From: Sphaerimonospora sp050942215
Lineage (GTDB): Bacteria > Actinomycetota > Actinomycetes > Streptosporangiales > Streptosporangiaceae
Direction of reading: 5' to 3'
Assembly: GCF_050942215.1 (NCBI RefSeq)
Contig: NZ_CP192056.1
Coordinates: 2,666,001 to 2,730,000 of the forward strand
DNA: 64,000 nt
Part shown: positions 9,884 through 18,821 of the stretch, piece after piece
Layout: each line of letters starts with the position of its first letter
How positions within the stretch are numbered: the first letter of the stretch is position 1
The notes under the pieces: model-generated
Databases searched by the model: none
What the model was told of the DNA's origin: nothing
Seen by the model: only the letters and a program-made list of their open reading frames with translations
Made by a program: the position numbers and the translations under genes

Positions 9884-11914
9884 GTGGCGGATCCGGCAAC
9901 CTATCGACCGGCGCCCGGCTCGATCCCCGAATCGCCCGGCGTCTATCGTTTCCGCGACCCCGGCGGCGGGGTGATCTACGTCGGCAAGGCGAAGAGCCTG
10001 CGGCAGCGGCTCAATTCCTACTTCGCCGACTTCGCCGGGCTGCACCCGCGCACCCAGACGATGCTGACCACCGCGGCCTCCGTCGACTGGACGGTGGTCG
10101 GCACCGAGGTCGAGGCGCTCCAGCTCGAATACTCCTGGATCAAGGAGTACGACCCCAGGTTCAACGTGAAGTACCGCGACGACAAGTCGTACCCGTACCT
10201 CGCGGTGACCATGGGGGAGGAGTTCCCGCGCGTCCAGGTGCTGCGCGGGGCCAAGCGCAAGGGCACACGGTATTTCGGCCCCTACTCCCACGCCTGGGCG
10301 ATCAGGGAGACCGTCGACCTGCTGCTGCGGGTGTTCCCGGTGCGCACATGCTCGGCCGGGGTGTTCAAGCGGGCCGGGCAGATCGGCCGGCCCTGCCTGC
10401 TGGGATACATCGACAAGTGCTCGGCCCCCTGCGTCGGGCGGGTCACGCCCGAGGAGCACCGGGCGATCGCCGAGGACTTCTGTGACTTCATGGCCGGCAA
10501 CAGCGGCCGGTTCATCAAGCGGTTGGAGCGCGAGATGCGCGCGGCCGCCGCGGCCGAGGAGTTCGAGCGGGCGGCCAGGCTCCGCGACGACGTCCAGGCC
10601 CTCCAGCGGGCGCTGGAGAAGCAGGCGGTCGTGCTCGGCGACAGCGTCGACTGCGATGTGATCGCCCTGGCGGAGGACGCGCTGGAGGCCGCCGTCCAGG
10701 TCTTCTACGTGCGCGGTGGGCGCATCCGCGGCCGCCGCGGCTGGGTCGTCGACAAGGTCGAGGACACCACGACGGGCGAGCTCGTCGAGCAGTTCCTGCT
10801 GCAGATCTACGGCGAGGCGGCCGTCCCCAGGGAGATCCTCGTCCCGGCGCCGCCCCCGGAGGGCGAGGCGGTGGCCGAGCTGCTCAGCGAGCAGCGCGGC
10901 GCCCGTGTCGACGTCCGCGTCCCCCAACGGGGCGACAAGAAGAGCCTGATGGAGACCGTCGAGCGCAACGCCAAGGAGGCGCTGGCCCAGCACAAGCTCC
11001 GGCGCGCGAGCGACCTCACCACGCGCAGCCTGGCCCTGCAGGAGATCGCCGACGCGCTCGGCCTCGACCAGGCGCCGCTGCGCGTCGAATGCTACGACGT
11101 GTCGCATCTGCAGGGCTCCGACGTGGTCGCCTCCATGGTGGTCTTCGAGGACGGCCTGGCGCGCAAGAGCGAATATCGGCGGTTCTCGGTCAGGAGCACC
11201 GACGGCGACGTCGCCTCGATCCACGAGGTCATCCGCCGCCGGTTCCGGCGCTATTTGGAGGAGCGTTCGGCCACCGGCGAGCTGGACGCGGCGGACGGCG
11301 AGAGCGGCGCCGACAACAGCGGCGCCGACAACAGCCGCGCCGACAACAACGGCGCCGACCAGAACGGCGGCGGCCAGGGCGGTGCCGGCCAGGGCGGGGG
11401 CGAGCAGGGTGCGGGCACGCCGATCGACCCGGAGACCGGCCGCCCGCGCAAGTTCGCCTACCCGCCGAACCTCGTCGTCGTGGACGGCGGCCCGGCGCAG
11501 GCGGCGGCGGCCCAGCGCGCCCTCGACGAGCTCGGCATCGACGACGTGGCGGTCTGCGGCCTGGCCAAGCGGCTGGAGGAGGTGTGGCTTCCGGGAGACG
11601 ACCAGCCGGTGATCCTGCCCCGCTCCAGCGAGGGCCTCTACCTGCTCCAGCGGGTCCGCGACGAGGCCCACCGGTTCGCCATCACCTACCACCGATCGAA
11701 GCGGTCCAAGGGCCTCAAGGAGAGCGCGCTCGACGGCGTCCCCGGCCTGGGGCCGGCGCGCAGGCAGGCGCTGCTGCGCCACTTCGGCTCGGTCAAGCGG
11801 CTACGTGAGGCCGACGCCGCCGAGATCCGCGAGGTGCCGGGCATCGGCCCCGCCACCGCCGAGGCGATCGTCACCGCGCTGCGCGGGGAGCGGCCGTCCG
11901 GTCAGGGGGCGTGA
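9884..11914 (+). CDS. uvrC: UvrABC excinuclease subunit C
   Basis: UvrC makes the dual incisions in nucleotide excision repair after UvrA/UvrB recognise the lesion. The 676-aa product has an N-terminal GIY-YIG nuclease (PGVYRF, then VIYVGKAKSLRQRL, about residues 18-45), a UVR helix pair for UvrB binding (about 205-245), the RNase H-like nuclease half (YDVSHLQG near 403, VVVDGG near 531) and a tandem helix-hairpin-helix (VPGLGPARR and VPGIGPATAEAI, about 613-669). The GTG at 9884 (VADPATYRPAPGSIP) matches the usual family N-terminus; an upstream GTG at 9860 would add 8 residues. A Gly/Asn/Asp/Gln-rich insert splits the C-terminal nuclease. It is the first gene of a conserved actinobacterial block. 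Confidence 0.97.
   Translation: MADPATYRPAPGSIPESPGVYRFRDPGGGVIYVGKAKSLRQRLNSYFADFAGLHPRTQTMLTTAASVDWTVVGTEVEALQLEYSWIKEYDPRFNVKYRDDKSYPYLAVTMGEEFPRVQVLRGAKRKGTRYFGPYSHAWAIRETVDLLLRVFPVRTCSAGVFKRAGQIGRPCLLGYIDKCSAPCVGRVTPEEHRAIAEDFCDFMAGNSGRFIKRLEREMRAAAAAEEFERAARLRDDVQALQRALEKQAVVLGDSVDCDVIALAEDALEAAVQVFYVRGGRIRGRRGWVVDKVEDTTTGELVEQFLLQIYGEAAVPREILVPAPPPEGEAVAELLSEQRGARVDVRVPQRGDKKSLMETVERNAKEALAQHKLRRASDLTTRSLALQEIADALGLDQAPLRVECYDVSHLQGSDVVASMVVFEDGLARKSEYRRFSVRSTDGDVASIHEVIRRRFRRYLEERSATGELDAADGESGADNSGADNSRADNNGADQNGGGQGGAGQGGGEQGAGTPIDPETGRPRKFAYPPNLVVVDGGPAQAAAAQRALDELGIDDVAVCGLAKRLEEVWLPGDDQPVILPRSSEGLYLLQRVRDEAHRFAITYHRSKRSKGLKESALDGVPGLGPARRQALLRHFGSVKRLREADAAEIREVPGIGPATAEAIVTALRGERPSGQGA
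11306..11365 (+). repeat. Four 15-bp tandem repeats within uvrC
   Basis: Four consecutive 15-mers of the form GGCGCCGACAACAGC (11306-11320, 11321-11335, 11336-11350, 11351-11365) encode GADNS-like pentapeptides. A Gly/Gln-rich tract follows to about 11425. The insert sits in a loop of the C-terminal nuclease that varies in length in UvrC proteins, so the reading frame is unaffected. Confidence 0.85.
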
Positions 11915-12010
11915 CATGGTCGTGGCGTGCCGTCGGCGGCGCCGCCGGGTAGGGTGGCAAGCTCCGGGGTAGGGGAATCGGTTTCTCCTGGTGGAGGGTG
12001 GTGAGGAGAC

Positions 12011-12880
12011 ATGGGCACGACCGACTCGGCGGTCGTGGTGGTGACCGGCATGTCGGGGGCCGGGCGGAGCACCGCCGCGAAGGCGCTGGAGGATCTCGGC
12101 TGGTTCGTCATCGACAACCTGCCGCCGGGCCTGCTGTTCTCCGTGGCGGAGGAGGCGGGCAAGGCCGGCATGGCCGCCGATCGGGTGGCGGCGGTCGTCG
12201 ACGTGCGCAGCCTCGCGTTCACCACCGACCTCAACGCCGCGATCAAGGAACTGGACTCCCGGGGCGTCGCCGTACGCACGGTGTTCCTCGAGGCCAGCGA
12301 CGAGAAGCTGGTCCGCAGGTTCGAGGCGGTCCGGAGGCCGCATCCCCTGCAGGGCGACGGGCGGCTGGTCGACGGGATCGACCGCGAGCGCGGCATCCTG
12401 CGGGAGGTCAGGGCCAACGCCGACCTGGTGATCGACACGTCCCTGCTCAACGTCCACGAGCTGCGCAAGAAGATCGTCTCGTTCTTCGGCGGCGAGGACC
12501 GGCCGGGCCTGAAGGTCAACGTCGTCTCGTTCGGTTACAAGTACGGCCTGCCGGTGGACGCCGACCTCGTCGTCGACTGCCGCTTCCTGCCCAACCCCCA
12601 CTGGGTGCCGGAGCTGCGCCCGATGAACGGCCTCGAAGGCCCCGTAAGAGACTACGTGCTCGGCCAGCCGGGGGCGAAGGAGTTCCTCGACGGCTACGAG
12701 GAGGTGTTCGCCGTCGTGGCCGCCGGCTACACCCGCGAGGGCAAGGGCTACGCCACGCTGGCCGTCGGATGCACCGGCGGCAAGCACCGCAGCGTCGCCA
12801 TGTCCGAGCAGCTCGCCGCCCGCCTGCGCGAGCGCGGCATGGACGTGCAGGTCAGCCATCGGGACGTGGGCCGCGAGTGA
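12011..12880 (+). CDS. rapZ: RapZ/YvcJ-family nucleotide-binding protein
   Basis: A 289-aa P-loop protein: Walker A GMSGAGRS (residues 13-20), a FVIDNLPPG segment near 32-40, and a C-terminal domain with GCTGGKHRSV near 254, all diagnostic of the RapZ/YvcJ family. In Enterobacteria RapZ senses glucosamine-6-phosphate and delivers a small RNA to RNase E; the actinobacterial role is less clear. ATG at 12011 follows GAGGAG by 4-5 bp. It lies in the conserved rapZ-yvcK-whiA order, which ties it to cell-wall precursor supply and development. The downstream gene starts 40 bp later. Confidence 0.93.
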   Translation: MGTTDSAVVVVTGMSGAGRSTAAKALEDLGWFVIDNLPPGLLFSVAEEAGKAGMAADRVAAVVDVRSLAFTTDLNAAIKELDSRGVAVRTVFLEASDEKLVRRFEAVRRPHPLQGDGRLVDGIDRERGILREVRANADLVIDTSLLNVHELRKKIVSFFGGEDRPGLKVNVVSFGYKYGLPVDADLVVDCRFLPNPHWVPELRPMNGLEGPVRDYVLGQPGAKEFLDGYEEVFAVVAAGYTREGKGYATLAVGCTGGKHRSVAMSEQLAARLRERGMDVQVSHRDVGRE

Positions 12881-12920
12881 TGCCCGGCCCGGCCGCAGCG
12901 ATTGGGAACGACTCGGTTAC

Positions 12921-13859
12921 GTGATCCCCCTGGACCCCAAGGTCGTCGCCCTCGGCGGCGGGCACGGCCTCTATGCCTCTTTGTCCGCGCTCAGAACCGT
13001 GACCGGACGGCTCACGGCCGTCGTCACCGTCGCCGACGACGGCGGCTCAAGCGGCCGTCTCCGGCGCGAGCTGGGCGTGCTGCCGCCGGGCGACCTGCGG
13101 ATGGCCCTCGCGGCGCTGTGCGGCGACGACGAGTGGGGCCAGACCTGGAGCGAGGTCGTCCAGCACCGGTTCCGCAGCGAGGGGGAACTGCACGGCCACG
13201 CCGTCGGCAACCTCCTCATCGTCGCCCTCTGGGAGCTCCTCGGCGACACCGTGAAAGGGCTGGAGTGGGTGGGGCGGCTGCTGGGCGCGCACGGCAGGGT
13301 GCTGCCGATGGCCTCGGTGCCGCTCGACATACAGGCCGAGGTCGAGCTGGACGGGCGCGTCACCACCGTACGCGGGCAGGTGGCCTGCGCCCTCACCCCG
13401 GGCCGGGTCCGGTCGATCTCGCTGCTGCCGCCCGACCCGCCCGCGAGCCCGCAGGCCGTACAGGCGATAGAAGAGGCCGACTGGGTGGTCTTCGGGCCCG
13501 GTTCGTGGTTCACCAGCGTGCTGCCGCACCTCAAGGTGCCCGCGCTGGCCCGCGCGCTGCACACGACGCCGGCCAGAAGGCTTGTGATCTTGAATCTCGC
13601 CCCGCAGCCGGGCGAGACCGACGGCTTCTCCCCGGAAAAGCATCTGGAGGTGCTCCGGGAGCACGCCCCCGACCTGGCCGTCGACGCGGTCATCGCCGAT
13701 CGGGGCGTGGTCGGCGATCTGCGCGCGCTGGAGAAGGCGGCGGCTTCAATGGGCGGGCGTTTGGTTTTGGCGGATGTGGCGGCTTCTGACGGTTCTGCGC
13801 GCCACGATGGACCACATCTTGCCGCGGTCCTGGATGAGATTTTCCGTGGGAAGCGGTGA
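12921..13859 (+). CDS. yvcK: YvcK/CofD-like UDP-sugar-binding protein
   Basis: A 312-aa member of the YvcK (GlmR/CuvA) family, which binds UDP-GlcNAc and balances carbon flow between central metabolism and peptidoglycan synthesis. Diagnostic segments are the N-terminal glycine-rich ALGGGHG (about 10-16), VADDGGSSGRLR (about 38-49), the PPGDLRMAL motif and GPGSWFTSVLP in the second half. The GTG at 12921 has only a weak ribosome binding site, so translation may depend on rapZ upstream. It sits between rapZ and whiA in the usual order. Confidence 0.93.
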   Translation: MIPLDPKVVALGGGHGLYASLSALRTVTGRLTAVVTVADDGGSSGRLRRELGVLPPGDLRMALAALCGDDEWGQTWSEVVQHRFRSEGELHGHAVGNLLIVALWELLGDTVKGLEWVGRLLGAHGRVLPMASVPLDIQAEVELDGRVTTVRGQVACALTPGRVRSISLLPPDPPASPQAVQAIEEADWVVFGPGSWFTSVLPHLKVPALARALHTTPARRLVILNLAPQPGETDGFSPEKHLEVLREHAPDLAVDAVIADRGVVGDLRALEKAAASMGGRLVLADVAASDGSARHDGPHLAAVLDEIFRGKR

Positions 13860-13922
13860 TTGCCTCCTCCCAACCTGCGAGAGACTGACGGCAGAGTCTT
13901 GTTTTGGGGGAGGCACGCGTAG

Positions 13923-14903
13923 ATGGCCATGACGGGTGTGGTGAAGGACGAGCTGAGCCGGCTTCCGGTGCTCAAGCCCTGCTGCCGCAAGGCCGAGGTC
14001 TCGACGCTGCTGCGGTTCGCGAGCGGCCTGCATCTCGTGGGCGGGCGGATCGTGATCGAGGCCGAGCTCGACACCAACGTCACCGCGCGACGGCTGATCA
14101 AGGACATCGGCGAGGTGTTCGGTCACAAGGCCGAGGTGCTCGTGCTGGCGCCGGCCGGGCTGCGCAAGGGTTCGCGCTACCTGGTGCGCGTCTACCGGGA
14201 CGGCGACGCCCTGGCCCGGCAGACGGGCCTCATCGACAACCACGGCAGGCCCGTACGCGGCCTGCCCAGGCAGGTGGTCTCCGGGGCCACCTGCGACGCC
14301 GAGGCGGCCTGGCGCGGCGCCTTCCTGGCGCACGGCTCGCTGACCGAGCCCGGACGCTCGATGTCGCTGGAGGTGACCTGCCCCGGACCGGAGGCGGCGC
14401 TCGCGCTGGTCGGCTCGGCCCGGCGGCTGAAGATCCACGCCAAGGCCAGGGAGGTACGCGGCGTCGACCGGGTGGTGGTCCGCGACGGTGACGCGATCGG
14501 CGCGCTGCTGACCCGCATGGGCGCCCACGACAGCGTGCTGGCCTGGGAGGAGCGGCGGATGCGCCGCGAGGTGCGGGCCACCGCCAACCGCCTGGCCAAC
14601 TTCGACGACGCCAACCTGCGTAGATCCGCGCGCGCCGCGGTCGCGGCCGGGGCCCGGGTGCAGCGGGCGCTGGAGATCCTCGGTGACGACGCGCCCGAGC
14701 ACCTGGTGATCGCCGGCCGGCTGCGGGTGGAGCACAAGCAGGCGTCGCTGGAGGAACTGGGGCAGATCGCCGATCCGCCGCTGACCAAGGACGCGATCGC
14801 CGGCCGGATCCGCCGCCTGCTCGCGATGGCCGACAAGCGGGCGCAGGATCTGGGCATCGCAAACACCGAGGCCAATCTCACAGCCGACATGCTGGCCCAG
14901 TGA
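13923..14903 (+). CDS. whiA: DNA-binding protein / sporulation regulator WhiA
   Basis: A 326-aa protein beginning MAMTGVVKDELSRLPVLKPC. It has the family's LAGLIDADG-like N-terminal domain (about residues 1-220) and a C-terminal helix-turn-helix (LEELGQIADPPLTKDAIAGR, about 273-292). In Streptomyces WhiA acts with WhiB to trigger sporulation septation. ATG 13923 is preceded by GGGAGG about 10 bp upstream. It closes the rapZ-yvcK-whiA module; the 109-bp gap to gap suggests a fresh promoter there. Confidence 0.95.
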   Translation: MAMTGVVKDELSRLPVLKPCCRKAEVSTLLRFASGLHLVGGRIVIEAELDTNVTARRLIKDIGEVFGHKAEVLVLAPAGLRKGSRYLVRVYRDGDALARQTGLIDNHGRPVRGLPRQVVSGATCDAEAAWRGAFLAHGSLTEPGRSMSLEVTCPGPEAALALVGSARRLKIHAKAREVRGVDRVVVRDGDAIGALLTRMGAHDSVLAWEERRMRREVRATANRLANFDDANLRRSARAAVAAGARVQRALEILGDDAPEHLVIAGRLRVEHKQASLEELGQIADPPLTKDAIAGRIRRLLAMADKRAQDLGIANTEANLTADMLAQ

Positions 14904-15012
14904 CGGTGCCCCGTGGTCTACACCAATTTGGGGCGCGATAAGGTCTGTGATTGAGATTCAAGAGTTTCGTCGCCGGACTCGCCGGCGCAAGACGTACGAG
15001 GAGATCTGTTCC

Positions 15013-16016
<1,004 letters not shown>

Positions 16017-16017
<1 letters not shown>

Positions 16018-17204
16018 TGATCGGAATCGACGAGCTCGACGTGAAGGGCCGGCGCGTGTTCGTGCGCGCCGACCTCAACGTCCCCCTGGACGGGGAGACG
16101 ATCACCGACGACGGCCGGATCCGCGCGTCGGTGCCCACCATCAGGAAGCTCCTGGAGCGCGGCGCCCGGGTGATCGTGGGCGCCCACCTCGGCCGTCCGA
16201 AGGGCACGCCCACTCCGAAGTACTCGCTGGCGCCGGTCTCGCGGCGGCTGGCCGAGCTGCTCGGCGAGGACGTCGCGTTCGCCGCCGACGTGGTCGGCGA
16301 GTCGGCCAGGAGCACGGTGGAGGCCCTGCAGGACGGCCAGGTCGCCCTGCTGGAGAACCTGCGCTTCGAGCCGGGTGAGGAGTCGAAGGACGACGCGGTC
16401 AGGGGCGAGTTCGCCGACCGTCTCGCCGCGCTGGCCGAGCTCTACGTGGGCGACGGCTTCGGCGCGGTGCACCGCAAGCACGCCAGCGTCTACGACGTGC
16501 CGAAGCGGCTGCCGCACGCGGCCGGCGATCTCGTCCTCGCCGAGGTCGAGGTGCTCAGGCGGCTGACCGAGGACCCGGCCAGGCCGTACGTCGTGGTCCT
16601 GGGCGGCGCGAAGGTCTCCGACAAGCTCGGCGTGATCGCGAACCTGCTGACCAAGGTCGACCGGCTGCTGGTGGGCGGCGGCATGGCCTACACGTTCCTC
16701 AAGGCACAGGGTCACGAGGTCGGGGCCTCGCTGCTGCAGGAGGACCAGCTCGACAAGGTGCGCGGTTTCCTGGACGACGCGGCCGCCCGCGGGGTGGAGC
16801 TGGTGCTCCCGGTCGACGTGCTGGCCGCCACCCACTTCGCCGCCGACGCGCCGCACGACGCCGTCGACGCGACGGCGATCCCGGCCGACCGCCAGGGTCT
16901 GGACATCGGCCCGCGCACCCGGGAGCTGTTCGCCGCCAAGCTGGCCGACGCCCGCACCGTGTTCTGGAACGGCCCGATGGGCGTGTTCGAGTTCGACGCG
17001 TTCTCGGGCGGGACCCGGGCCGTGGCGGAGGCACTGGTCGGCTCCGAGGCGTTCACCGTGGTCGGTGGCGGCGACTCGGCCGCCGCCGTACGCAGGCTCG
17101 GCCTGCCGGAGGACCGTTTCTCGCACATCTCAACCGGTGGCGGCGCCAGCCTCGAATATCTCGAGGGCAAGACGCTGCCCGGACTCGCGGCGCTGGAGGA
17201 ATAA
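16017..17204 (+). CDS. pgk: Phosphoglycerate kinase
   Basis: A 395-aa monomeric kinase transferring phosphate from 1,3-bisphosphoglycerate to ADP. Visible motifs are VRADLNVPLDG near the N-terminus (substrate binding), HLGRPKG, GDGFGAVHRKHAS, the nucleotide-site NGPMGVFE and the C-terminal VGGGDSAAAV and STGGGASLEYLEG. ATG 16017 overlaps the gap stop codon (TGATG), so the two are translationally coupled. The start matches the usual family N-terminus. Confidence 0.97.
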
Positions 17205-17208
17205 GCAG

Positions 17209-17988
17209 ATGGCCCGCAAGCCGCTGATCGCCGGCAACTGGAAGATGAACCTCAACCATCTCGAGGCCATCAACCTGGTGCAGAAGCTGGCGTTTTCGCT
17301 CACCGACCGCGACTACGACGCCGTCGACGTCGCGGTGCTCCCGCCCTTCACCGATCTGCGCAGCGTGCAGACACTGGTCGACGGCGACAGGCTGCGCATC
17401 GTGTACGGCGCGCAGGACGTGTCGCGGTACGACTCGGGGGCCTACACCGGAGAGATCTCCGGGGCGATGCTCGCCAAGCTCGGCTGCACCTTCACGCTGG
17501 TCGGCCACTCCGAACGGCGTCAGTACCACGCCGAGGACGACGCCCTGTGCAACGCCAAGGTCAAGGCGGCCTACCGGCACTCGCTGACGCCGATCCTGTG
17601 CGTCGGCGAAGGGCTGCCGGTCCGGCAGGAGGGCCGCCACGTCGAGCACACGCTCGCCCAGCTCGCCGGGGCGCTCGACGGAGTCCCGGCCGAGCAGGCC
17701 AGGTCGATCGTCGTGGCGTACGAGCCGGTCTGGGCGATCGGCACCGGTGAGGTCGCCACCCCGGCGGACGCCCAGGAGGTGTGCGGCGCGATCCGCACCC
17801 GGCTCGCCGACCTGTACGGCGGCGAGGTGGCCGGTGAGGTGCGCGTCCTCTACGGAGGGTCGGTGAAGGGGGACAACATCGCCGGCATCATGGCGCAGCC
17901 CGACATCGACGGTGCCCTCGTGGGCGGGGCCAGCCTCGACCAGGGGGACTTCGTCAAGATTTGCCGCTTTGGTGAAATCTCCGGCTAG
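17209..17988 (+). CDS. tpiA: Triosephosphate isomerase
   Basis: A 259-aa TIM-barrel enzyme interconverting dihydroxyacetone phosphate and glyceraldehyde-3-phosphate. Catalytic residues are visible: the Asn/Lys pair in GNWKMNL (Lys12), His in VGHSERRQY, Glu in VAYEPVWAIGTG, and the phosphate loop YGGSVKGDN. ATG 17209 is 4 bp after the pgk stop and its ribosome binding site (GGAGGA) lies inside the pgk 3' end, so gap-pgk-tpiA is one operon. Confidence 0.97.
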   Translation: MARKPLIAGNWKMNLNHLEAINLVQKLAFSLTDRDYDAVDVAVLPPFTDLRSVQTLVDGDRLRIVYGAQDVSRYDSGAYTGEISGAMLAKLGCTFTLVGHSERRQYHAEDDALCNAKVKAAYRHSLTPILCVGEGLPVRQEGRHVEHTLAQLAGALDGVPAEQARSIVVAYEPVWAIGTGEVATPADAQEVCGAIRTRLADLYGGEVAGEVRVLYGGSVKGDNIAGIMAQPDIDGALVGGASLDQGDFVKICRFGEISG

Positions 17989-18000
17989 CTGAGCGATTAT

Positions 18001-18032
18001 GGGGGTGCGACTTGACATCAGGTCGTACCCTC
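18001..18032 (+). terminator. Stem-loop after tpiA, overlapping a perfect -35 hexamer
   Basis: GGGTGCGAC (18003-18011) pairs with GTCGTACCC (18022-18030), with one G-U pair and two further possible pairs outside, around a 10-nt loop. There is no U-tract. The loop begins with TTGACA (18012-18017), so the same DNA could be the -35 of a secG promoter; the best -10 candidate (TAGAGC, 16 bp away) is poor. Terminator and promoter readings are both possible. Confidence 0.45.
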
Positions 18033-18111
18033 ATAGAGCAAGATTGAACCATCAAGCCCGATGATCGTGCGCGCCGACCGTGCGCACGCCGGACATAGGA
18101 ACAGGTCTACG

Positions 18112-18342
18112 GTGCAACTCGGAATCTCCATCGCTCTCATCCTGTCGAGCTGTCTGATGGTGCTGTTCGTCCTGCTTCACAAGGGCAAGGGCGGCGGTCT
18201 GTCGGACCTGTTCGGTGGCGGTTTCTCGTCGTCCTTCGGTGGGTCCTCGGTGGTCGAGCGAAACCTGGACCGGCTCACCGTCATCACGGGCGTCATCTGG
18301 TTCGTCTGCATCATCGCGCTGGGCCTGATGCTCAAGCCGTAG
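18112..18342 (+). CDS. secG: Preprotein translocase subunit SecG
   Basis: A 76-aa membrane protein of the SecYEG export channel. It has two hydrophobic segments (about residues 4-20 and 53-72) separated by a Gly/Ser/Lys-rich cytoplasmic loop containing HKGKGGGLSDLFGGG. GTG 18112 gives the typical N-terminus (QLGISIALILSS) and length; an ATG at 18061 would add 17 charged residues before the first membrane segment and is unlikely. Its place between tpiA and rbpA is the usual actinobacterial order. Confidence 0.92.
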   Translation: MQLGISIALILSSCLMVLFVLLHKGKGGGLSDLFGGGFSSSFGGSSVVERNLDRLTVITGVIWFVCIIALGLMLKP

Positions 18343-18417
18343 CCCGGCCGTACGGCGCGACGCGCGAGTGAGATTCACCATCCCCGTCGCGGGGGGATCG
18401 AGGCAAGGAGTTCTTCG

Positions 18418-18765
18418 GTGGGTAGTGGCAACGCGATCCGTGGCAGCCGAGTCGGCGCAGGCCCGATGGGAGAGGCCGAGCGCGGCGAGGCCGCTCCCCG
18501 GGTACGGGTCTCGTTCTGGTGCGCCAAGATGCACGAGACGCGGCCCAGCTTCGCCAGCGACGCTCAGGTTCCCGAGCTGTGGGACTGCCCGCGTTGCGGC
18601 CTTCCGGCCGGTCAGGACAGTGCGAATCCGCCCGCTCCGCCGAGGAACGAGCCGTACAAGACGCACCTGGCGTACGTGAAGGAGCGCCGCAGCGACAAGG
18701 ACGGCGCTCAGATCCTCGCCGAGGCTCTGGAGCGGCTGCGCTCCTCCTCGCGCCCGATCTACTAG
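18418..18765 (+). CDS. rbpA: RNA polymerase-binding protein RbpA
   Basis: A 115-aa actinobacteria-specific transcription factor that binds RNA polymerase and group 1/2 sigma factors and stabilises the open complex. It has the basic N-terminal tail (GNAIRGSRVGAG), the core domain with Cys/His ligands (FWCAKMHETRPSFAS, then WDCPRCG) and the C-terminal sigma-interaction region (YKTHLAYVKERRSDKDG). GTG 18418 lies 7 bp after AAGGAG. It is the last gene of the block and is followed by a strong hairpin. Confidence 0.96.
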   Translation: MGSGNAIRGSRVGAGPMGEAERGEAAPRVRVSFWCAKMHETRPSFASDAQVPELWDCPRCGLPAGQDSANPPAPPRNEPYKTHLAYVKERRSDKDGAQILAEALERLRSSSRPIY

Positions 18766-18779
18766 GCCGTGTCGATGCG

Positions 18780-18812
18780 AAGGCCCTCTCCGCACACCGC
18801 GGGGAGGGCCTT
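18780..18812. terminator. Bidirectional terminator, rbpA / amidohydrolase
   Basis: AAGGCCCTCTCC (18780-18791) pairs with GGGGAGGGCCTT (18801-18812): a 12-bp stem with one G-U pair and a 9-nt loop. It stands between two convergent genes whose stops are at 18765 and 18822, and its terminal A/T pairs give a short U-tract in both directions. Confidence 0.8.
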
Positions 18813-18821
18813 CGGCGCGCC

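Noticed and set aside
9473..11782. A 769-codon minus-strand open frame over uvrC
   Set aside because: UvrC on the plus strand has all domains intact; the antisense frame shows no domain or signal.
13583..13600. GTGATCTTGAATCTCG inside yvcK as a solitary copy of the array motif
   Set aside because: Only the first nine to ten bases agree and they are explained by coding sequence.
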